Assembly: GCA_964483805.1 (NCBI GenBank)
Contig: CAZADH010000002.1
Coordinates: 1 to 64,000 of the forward strand
DNA: 64,000 bases
Direction: 5' to 3'
Source of the DNA: CAZADH01 sp964483805
Lineage (GTDB): Bacteria; Muiribacteriota; Ozemobacteria; Ozemobacterales; Ozemobacteraceae
This document shows, piece by piece, positions 59,320-64,000 of the stretch. Every line of letters begins with the position of its first letter. Positions within the stretch are counted from its first letter, which is position 1. The notes under the pieces were generated by a model. The model was given only the letters and a program-made list of their open reading frames with translations, ran no database searches and had not been told where the DNA came from. Position numbers and translations under genes: made by a program.

Positions 59320-60627
59320 TCAGGATACGATATCGAGCACCAGCGGCAGCGGTTTGCTCTCGCGGTCTTCGATGACGAACGATGCCGTCAGCGCCTCGAT
59401 GGCGCGGCGGTTGTCACGCTTCGGGTCCAGGTGCAACTCGGCGAGGGGTTCACCCTGGGCCACCTTATGGCCAACGTGGCGCACGAGCTTCATGCCCACC
59501 GCCGGATCAATGATGCTGTCTTTGGTTTCGCGCCCGGCCCCGAGCATCATCGCCGCAATGCCGACCTGCTCGCACTCGATGCGGGTGATGTAACCGCTGC
59601 GGGGCGACGGCAGCGGTTCGACCTTCGTCGCCGCCGGCAGGCGCTCGGGGTGGCGGATCAATTCGGGGTCACCGCCCTGCGCTTCGACCATTTCACACAA
59701 CTTTTGGAACGCCGAACCATCGCTGATGGTTTTCTCGACGCGGGCTTTGGCCTCGGCTGCCGAGATCTTGCCCCCCGCCGACAACCGCAGTGCTTCGCCG
59801 GCCAGCGTGCTCACGAGATCGACGAGATCGCGCGGCCCCTTGCCCTGAAGGGTGGCGATCGCCTCTTTTACCTCGAGGGCGTTGCCGATCATTTCGCCCA
59901 GCGGTTCGTCCATGTTTGACAGCACCGCGACGCACTGGCGCCCCGACTGCTTGCCGATGGCAACCATCGCCTGCGCCAGTGCCTTCGCGTCGGCCTGGGT
60001 CTTCATGAATGCCCCACTGCCCACCTTCACATCGAGAACGAGACCGTTGTTGGGAACCGTGAGCTTCTTCGACATGATCGAAGCCGCAATGAGCGGAATC
60101 GAGTCGACGGTCGCCGTGACATCACGCAAGGCGTAGATCTTTTTGTCGGCCGGCACGAGATTGCCGGTCTGACCGACGATGGCCACGCCAATGCGGTTGA
60201 CCACGGCGATGAACTTGTCGACCGGCAACTCGCAGGTGAACCCTTTGATCGACTCGAGCTTGTCGATGGTTCCGCCGGTATGCCCAAGCCCGCGGCCCGA
60301 CATCTTCGCCACTTTCAAACCGAGTGCGGCAAGAATCGGCCCCAACACGAGACTGGTCTTGTCACCGACACCCCCGGTCGAATGCTTGTCGACCGTGAAC
60401 CCCTCGATGCCCTTCAACTCCACCTGATCGCCCGACCGGCGCATGGCGTCGGTCAACCAGAAGGTTTCCTCGGCATCCATGCCTTTGAAGTAGATGGCCA
60501 TGAGCATCGCCGCCATCTGATAATCAGGCAGCGTCCCTTTGACGTAACCCTCGACCAGAGCGTCGATTTCGGCCGCCGTCAGTTTGACACCATCGCGCTT
60601 CTTTTTGATCAGATCGTACGGACGCAT
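59320..60627 (-). CDS. pdp: Pyrimidine-nucleoside (thymidine) phosphorylase
   Basis: The 435-residue protein starts at ATG 60627 with AAGGAG 6-7 nt upstream. It cleaves thymidine, deoxyuridine or uridine with phosphate to base and sugar-1-phosphate. Landmarks: phosphate site KHSTGGVGDKTSLV, family signature SGRGLGHTGGTIDKLE, and LVPADKKIYALRDVTATVDS. The three-domain layout and length are normal. Sequence alone does not separate the bacterial pdp (broad) from deoA (thymidine) type, so the symbol is tentative. It is followed by the dGTPase gene and preceded by a small Cys-rich gene. Confidence 0.93.
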   Translation of the reverse strand: MRPYDLIKKKRDGVKLTAAEIDALVEGYVKGTLPDYQMAAMLMAIYFKGMDAEETFWLTDAMRRSGDQVELKGIEGFTVDKHSTGGVGDKTSLVLGPILAALGLKVAKMSGRGLGHTGGTIDKLESIKGFTCELPVDKFIAVVNRIGVAIVGQTGNLVPADKKIYALRDVTATVDSIPLIAASIMSKKLTVPNNGLVLDVKVGSGAFMKTQADAKALAQAMVAIGKQSGRQCVAVLSNMDEPLGEMIGNALEVKEAIATLQGKGPRDLVDLVSTLAGEALRLSAGGKISAAEAKARVEKTISDGSAFQKLCEMVEAQGGDPELIRHPERLPAATKVEPLPSPRSGYITRIECEQVGIAAMMLGAGRETKDSIIDPAVGMKLVRHVGHKVAQGEPLAELHLDPKRDNRRAIEALTASFVIEDRESKPLPLVLDIVS

Positions 60628-60710
60628 GCTTCGGCTCCTTGCTTCGCAGTCGACATGGTCAGCCCACAGGGAGGGCGGCGGGAACAAGAGCAATACAGAA
60701 TATTACAGAA

Positions 60711-60902
60711 TCAGCGCTTGATCCGGGCCAGGCGGATGTTGTTGGCCTGGTAACAACGGTCGTAGGCTTCGCAATCGTAGCACGCCTGCTGGCGGTCAGG
60801 CGCATCGATCTTCATGTCCTCGACACGCATGCCGGTCATATTCCATTTGGCGAAGAGATCGGTTCCAAAACACTTGGGCATCTTGGCTTGCGGAACGGCC
60901 AT
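60711..60902 (-). CDS. Small Cys-rich protein, 63 aa
   Basis: This short protein (MAVPQAKMPKCFGTDLF...) has four Cys: one near the N-terminus (KCFG) and a CYDCEAYDRC cluster that could bind a metal. A GAGGT sequence lies about 10 nt upstream of the ATG. It is followed, 83 nt on, by the nucleoside phosphorylase gene in the same direction. Size and pattern suggest a small zinc- or iron-binding adaptor, but I know no named family for it. Confidence 0.65.
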   Translation of the reverse strand: MAVPQAKMPKCFGTDLFAKWNMTGMRVEDMKIDAPDRQQACYDCEAYDRCYQANNIRLARIKR

Positions 60903-61368
60903 GGTCTTTGTTTACCTCGTATTCTTGATCTTGATGGCTGAGTGGCCGTAACGGAACACGTGCCGACCGACAACCGGCAGGCATCATAGCACAGCCGGCA
61001 GGGATCGACCAACCGTTGCGTGCACGTCGACGTAATATCTCAGTAAGCGGGGGCACGCGCCCCCGCTCGGCTCGCGGCACAGGTCCGCGAGCCTCACACC
61101 CCGCGGTCGGCCGCGTTGCGGCCTTCGTATTTCGCCGGCAAACGCCACCGGTAACGGAGAGGTTACCACCGCGACCCGACGCCCCGGTTTCTGTGGCAAA
61201 CCTGCAACAGCAGCGGATCCTTCGCTTGTCTGGACCTCACCCCCGTGTTACCATGCTGGCACGGACTGAAACGGTGCTGGCGTGCTCGTTCTGCCGACAG
61301 CGAGAGCAACGCCCGCTCACGACCGCAACAGAATCCAGGCACTCTGGCACAGGAAGGCGGCAGATTAC
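60903..61368. other. 466-bp gene-free region with four consecutive hairpins
   Basis: The region lies between the divergent small Cys-rich gene and the YmdB-like gene. Potential hairpins follow each other closely: 61046-61067 (9-bp perfect stem, 4-nt loop), 61069-61093 (9-bp perfect stem, 7-nt loop), 61109-61123 (6 bp) and 61151-61168 (6 bp). This spacing could be a structured RNA, a long leader or a run of transcription-stop elements. No frame in it is convincing as a gene. Confidence 0.5.
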
Positions 61369-62169
61369 GTGTTGTCGTTGTTGCTCCTGGGTGAAATCTC
61401 GGGCCGCGTCGGCATTCGCGCCATCGAGACGGCCGCACCGACCTGGCGACGGGCCAACCCCAGGCCACTGGTGATCGCCAATGCCGGCGGGCTGCTCGGC
61501 ACCGCCGGGCTCACCCGCGACGTGGTGACCGGGCTTGCCGATGCCGGCATCGACGTGCTGACCGTAACCCCACGGGCGGCGGCCACACCCCGCGCCCGCG
61601 CACTTCTTGCCGATGGTCACGGGATGGTCCGCCCGTTGAACGCACCCGCCGGGTTTCCCGGATGCGGCACCCGACTGCTCGAAACCGCCCAGGGACGGCT
61701 GCAGTTCGCGGTGGTGCACACGTGGTCCGATTTCGACGGTCTCGATGATCCGTTCGCGGCGCTCGCACGCTGGAGCCAGAATCTGGCCGGCAACGATGCG
61801 ATCCTGCTCGAGATCCAGGGCCAGGATGTGCGCGAGAAGATCGGCCTTGCCCGCTGGTTTCGCCGCACCCGAACGGCTCCCGTCCACTGGTTCGGCACCG
61901 GACTGGGCATCGTGGCCGGCGGGCGTGAGTTGACGCCGACAGGCATCGAACTGATCGATGTGGGCCGCTGCGGCGCGCAGGCCGGCGTGCTCGGCGAAGA
62001 CCTCGATTCCTGGCTGGCACGCACCCGCGACCGCCGCCACGCCGGGCCAGTCGAGACACCCAATGACGTGCGCCTCGATGGCGTCCGCCTCGCCCTCGAT
62101 CGCCAGGGCTCACCGCTCGAGGTCGCACCATGGGCCTTTATCCCACCGAGCAAAGCGGTCGCCTCGTGA
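61369..62169 (+). CDS. YmdB-family metallophosphoesterase homologue lacking the metal site
   Basis: The 266-residue protein starts at GTG 61369, matching the usual YmdB start, with GGAAGG 12 nt upstream. The fold is traceable: LSLLLLGEISGRVGIRAIE aligns with YmdB's ...IGDIVGRPGR..., PLVIANAGGLLGTAGLT with VIANGENAAGG-x-GIT, and GIELIDVGRCG with the C-terminal TDVGM-x-G. The metal ligands are gone: GDI is GEI, N-x-EN is NAGG, the GNH loop reads TPRA, the HAEATSEK loop reads IQGQDVREK, and GTHTHV is GTGLGI. It should therefore be inactive as a phosphodiesterase. Its stop overlaps the start of the CHASE2 adenylate cyclase (GTGA), so the two are made together and may interact. Confidence 0.7.
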   Translation: MLSLLLLGEISGRVGIRAIETAAPTWRRANPRPLVIANAGGLLGTAGLTRDVVTGLADAGIDVLTVTPRAAATPRARALLADGHGMVRPLNAPAGFPGCGTRLLETAQGRLQFAVVHTWSDFDGLDDPFAALARWSQNLAGNDAILLEIQGQDVREKIGLARWFRRTRTAPVHWFGTGLGIVAGGRELTPTGIELIDVGRCGAQAGVLGEDLDSWLARTRDRRHAGPVETPNDVRLDGVRLALDRQGSPLEVAPWAFIPPSKAVAS

Positions 62170-64000
62170 TCACGCGCGGACGCATCATTCTTATTGCTTT
62201 TGTATTGCTGTGGTGGCTGGCCTCGACCTGGACCGCCCACCAGGGCTGGCTGAACCGCACCGACGAGATGCTCGAAGACATGCAGTGGCGCCTGCGCTGG
62301 GCGTTGGTGCCCGATCGAACGCCAAGCCAGGTGGTCACGCTGCTGATCACCCGCAACGATGTCGTGCAGTTGTCGTCGGCACACAGTTTCGAGTGGCCGC
62401 TCAACCGACGGTGGTTCGGGCGCGTCGTCGAGGTCCTGCAGCGGTGCCGGGCCCGGGCCGTCGGCTTCGACATGGCTTTTCTGCCCTCCACAAAGACCGA
62501 TGGCGACCCGTTGTTCGCGGCTGCACTCGCATCGTGGCCCCGCCGGGTGGTGCTCGGCACCGAACTGCAGGGAACCCTGGCCGGTTCAGCGAATGATGAA
62601 GATGACGACGAGGAAGGCTACGGGCAGGGCCTGCGACCCACCCCGGTCAAGACCGAGTTCGCCTCGCCGGCCTGGGGGTTGGGCGCGTTCAATTTCCTCG
62701 AGAACCGCGAGGGCACCGAGATTCCGCGGGTGATGCCCCTCCACTTCCCGGTGAACGGCCGGTGCTTCCCCGGCCTGGCGCTGGCGACCTGGATGGCAGG
62801 CCAAGACCGATCGGTGGCATTGACTGCCGCATCCGGCGCTGTCCAGTTGGGGCCGACCCTCCGTTTTCCGGCCGAGGAGCTCATCCCCGACGGGCGAACG
62901 TTCTTCGTCGACCGTGTGCTGAGTCCGATTTTCCCGGAGAATCCGCATTTGCGCTTCCATGCCCTGTTCGCCTTTCACGATGAACGGGTCACCTTCGCTG
63001 CCTACAAAGACGCGGTCTCGTTTGCCCAGCTCGCGCTGTGCAACCCGAACGATGGCCCGGCAGTTGCTTCGCTGGCCCGCATTCTTGCCGACAAATATGT
63101 CTTGATCGGGGTCGGCGAGAACACCCTGGGCGACGTGATCCAGATGCCCAACCAGCCGCGCCGGGTTGCGGGGGTGATGCTGCACGCCGCCATGCTCGAC
63201 GGCCTGACCCGCCACGAGGGCTTCCTGTCTCGTTGTCGATCGGCGGGGTGGCGCACCACCGTCGCCGGCATCGCCCTGGCCCTGTCGCTGTTCGTCCTGT
63301 TCACCCAGGCCCGTTTCTCACCGCTCCGCGGCCTCCTCACCGCGCTGGGCGGTTTCATCACCGTCGTCGTCACACTGTTCGCCCTGTTCTGTGGCGGGGT
63401 GCTGCTGCCGTGGTCGGTCATTCCGGTGACGTTCATCGGCGTGCTCCCCGCATGCTATTTCTACGGGTACCTGGTCGAAGGTCGCGAGAAAGCGCAGATC
63501 AAAGACATCTTCAAGAAACAGGTGTCGCCCGAGATCGTCGATGAGCTGCTGACGCGTGCCGACGAGATCATGGCCGCCCGTCGCCAGGAGATCTCGGTAG
63601 GTTTCATCGATGTTTGCGGCTTTACCAGTTTCTCTGAATCCCATTCACCCGAACGCGTACTCGTGCAACTTAATCACTACTTCAGTCGTATCATTCCGGA
63701 CCTCATGCAACGACGGGTAACGCTCGACAAACTGATTGGCGACGCGCTCATGATCACGACCGGCGTTCCGTTGCCCGACCCGGCGCATGCGGTACGGTTG
63801 GTCGAGGCGGCCGCGGCGATTCGCAAGATGGTCGCGCAGATCAACACGAATCTTCCGCCTGGCTTCGAACCGTTTACCGTCAGTTGTGGTATTAACTCTG
63901 GCGACGCCATTGTCGGCAATGTGGGTTCGCGGGAACGCATGGAGTACACCGTCATCGGCGATGTGGTGAATCTGGCTGCCCGCCTGCAAGGGGTGGCAAA
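62166..64000 (+). CDS. CHASE2-domain class III adenylate cyclase (C-terminus beyond window)
   Basis: Open from GTG 62166 to the right edge (611 codons). An N-terminal membrane segment (IILIAFVLLWWLASTW) is followed by an extracytoplasmic CHASE2 domain (about 30-350: DEMLEDMQWRLRW, FEWPLNRRWFGRVVEVL, VLIGVGENTLGDVIQMP). Two or three more membrane segments follow (about 360-440), then a class III cyclase domain. Every catalytic position is present: D482 (GFIDVCGFTSF), K522 and D526 (LDKLIGDALM), T595, N602 and R606 (YTVIGDVVNLAARL). It should work as a homodimer and make cAMP. It lacks HAMP and the double-sensor layout of the paired cyclases, and is coupled by GTGA to the YmdB-like gene. Confidence 0.93.
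   Translation, partial: MITRGRIILIAFVLLWWLASTWTAHQGWLNRTDEMLEDMQWRLRWALVPDRTPSQVVTLLITRNDVVQLSSAHSFEWPLNRRWFGRVVEVLQRCRARAVGFDMAFLPSTKTDGDPLFAAALASWPRRVVLGTELQGTLAGSANDEDDDEEGYGQGLRPTPVKTEFASPAWGLGAFNFLENREGTEIPRVMPLHFPVNGRCFPGLALATWMAGQDRSVALTAASGAVQLGPTLRFPAEELIPDGRTFFVDRVLSPIFPENPHLRFHALFAFHDERVTFAAYKDAVSFAQLALCNPNDGPAVASLARILADKYVLIGVGENTLGDVIQMPNQPRRVAGVMLHAAMLDGLTRHEGFLSRCRSAGWRTTVAGIALALSLFVLFTQARFSPLRGLLTALGGFITVVVTLFALFCGGVLLPWSVIPVTFIGVLPACYFYGYLVEGREKAQIKDIFKKQVSPEIVDELLTRADEIMAARRQEISVGFIDVCGFTSFSESHSPERVLVQLNHYFSRIIPDLMQRRVTLDKLIGDALMITTGVPLPDPAHAVRLVEAAAAIRKMVAQINTNLPPGFEPFTVSCGINSGDAIVGNVGSRERMEYTVIGDVVNLAARLQGVA

Noticed and set aside
1..64000. CRISPR arrays, tRNA or rRNA genes, transposases, phage genes
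   Set aside because: I looked for regular direct repeats with spacers, tRNA T-loop sequences and transposase or integrase motifs and found none.

Overview
The window is about 64 kb of GC-rich bacterial chromosome (I estimate roughly 64-66% GC by eye). It is densely coding and has no rRNA, tRNA, CRISPR array or recognisable transposase. Signal peptides, lipobox proteins, an L,D-transpeptidase-like protein, a chemoreceptor, many HAMP-containing membrane signalling proteins and very large TPR/HEAT proteins suggest a diderm, free-living, signalling-rich organism. The mix (multiple HAMP cyclases, SpoIIE-type phosphatase, STAS, giant repeat proteins) resembles little-studied lineages such as Candidatus Riflebacteria/Ozemobacteria. 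No marker gene here fixes the taxonomy, so that is only a suggestion.

Layout. 1-4.2 kb: two tandem AAA-ATPase-like/PD-(D/E)XK paralogues (the first runs off the left edge), a small unknown gene and a Uma2-type nuclease. 4.5-10.9 kb: a translationally coupled pair of membrane class III cyclases. 11.3-13.2 kb: a CHAD protein and a Ppx-like HD protein (polyphosphate theme). 13.3-14.8 kb: DUF2089 and DUF4097 proteins behind a near-consensus promoter. 15-24 kb: L,D-transpeptidase homologue, lipoprotein, SpoIIE-type phosphatase, GH13 homologue, TIM-barrel isomerase, metallophosphoesterase. 24-33 kb: exported protein, NadA, heterodimeric ABC exporter, STAS protein, HEAT protein. 33.6-41 kb: ion channel with NAD-binding domain, secreted protein, HAD hydrolase, zincin, GH1 homologue, AbiEi-like regulator with an unknown coupled partner. 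41-49.4 kb: a ~2260-residue TPR protein and a HEAT protein. 49.4-55.2 kb: a second coupled cyclase pair. 55-61 kb: DUF523/YbgA protein, chemoreceptor, dGTPase-like protein, pyrimidine-nucleoside phosphorylase, small Cys-rich protein. 61.4 kb to the right edge: a YmdB-like pseudo-phosphoesterase coupled to a canonical CHASE2 adenylate cyclase.

Main discovery candidate. In both cyclase pairs the two adjacent proteins have complementary active-site losses. The upstream member has His for the first metal-binding Asp but keeps Lys, Thr, Asn and Arg. The downstream member keeps both metal Asps but has lost the transition-state Asn and Arg. The pairs have the same gene order and the same 4-nt GTGA overlap. 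This is the division of labour between the C1 and C2 halves of animal membrane adenylyl cyclases, and suggests obligate two-gene heterodimeric bacterial cyclases. The complete cyclase at the right edge is an internal control with every catalytic residue in one chain.

Other themes. Several enzyme homologues have lost defining residues: GH13, GH1, the L,D-transpeptidase (Cys to Thr), YmdB, DUF523 (Cys to Ser) and the channel filter. A short AT-rich palindrome, ATAC-N3-GTAT, and its half-site GCAATACA recur across the window, mostly inside genes, far more often than chance allows. A dispersed repeat with a copy upstream of the first cyclase pair appears inserted in frame in one of those cyclases.
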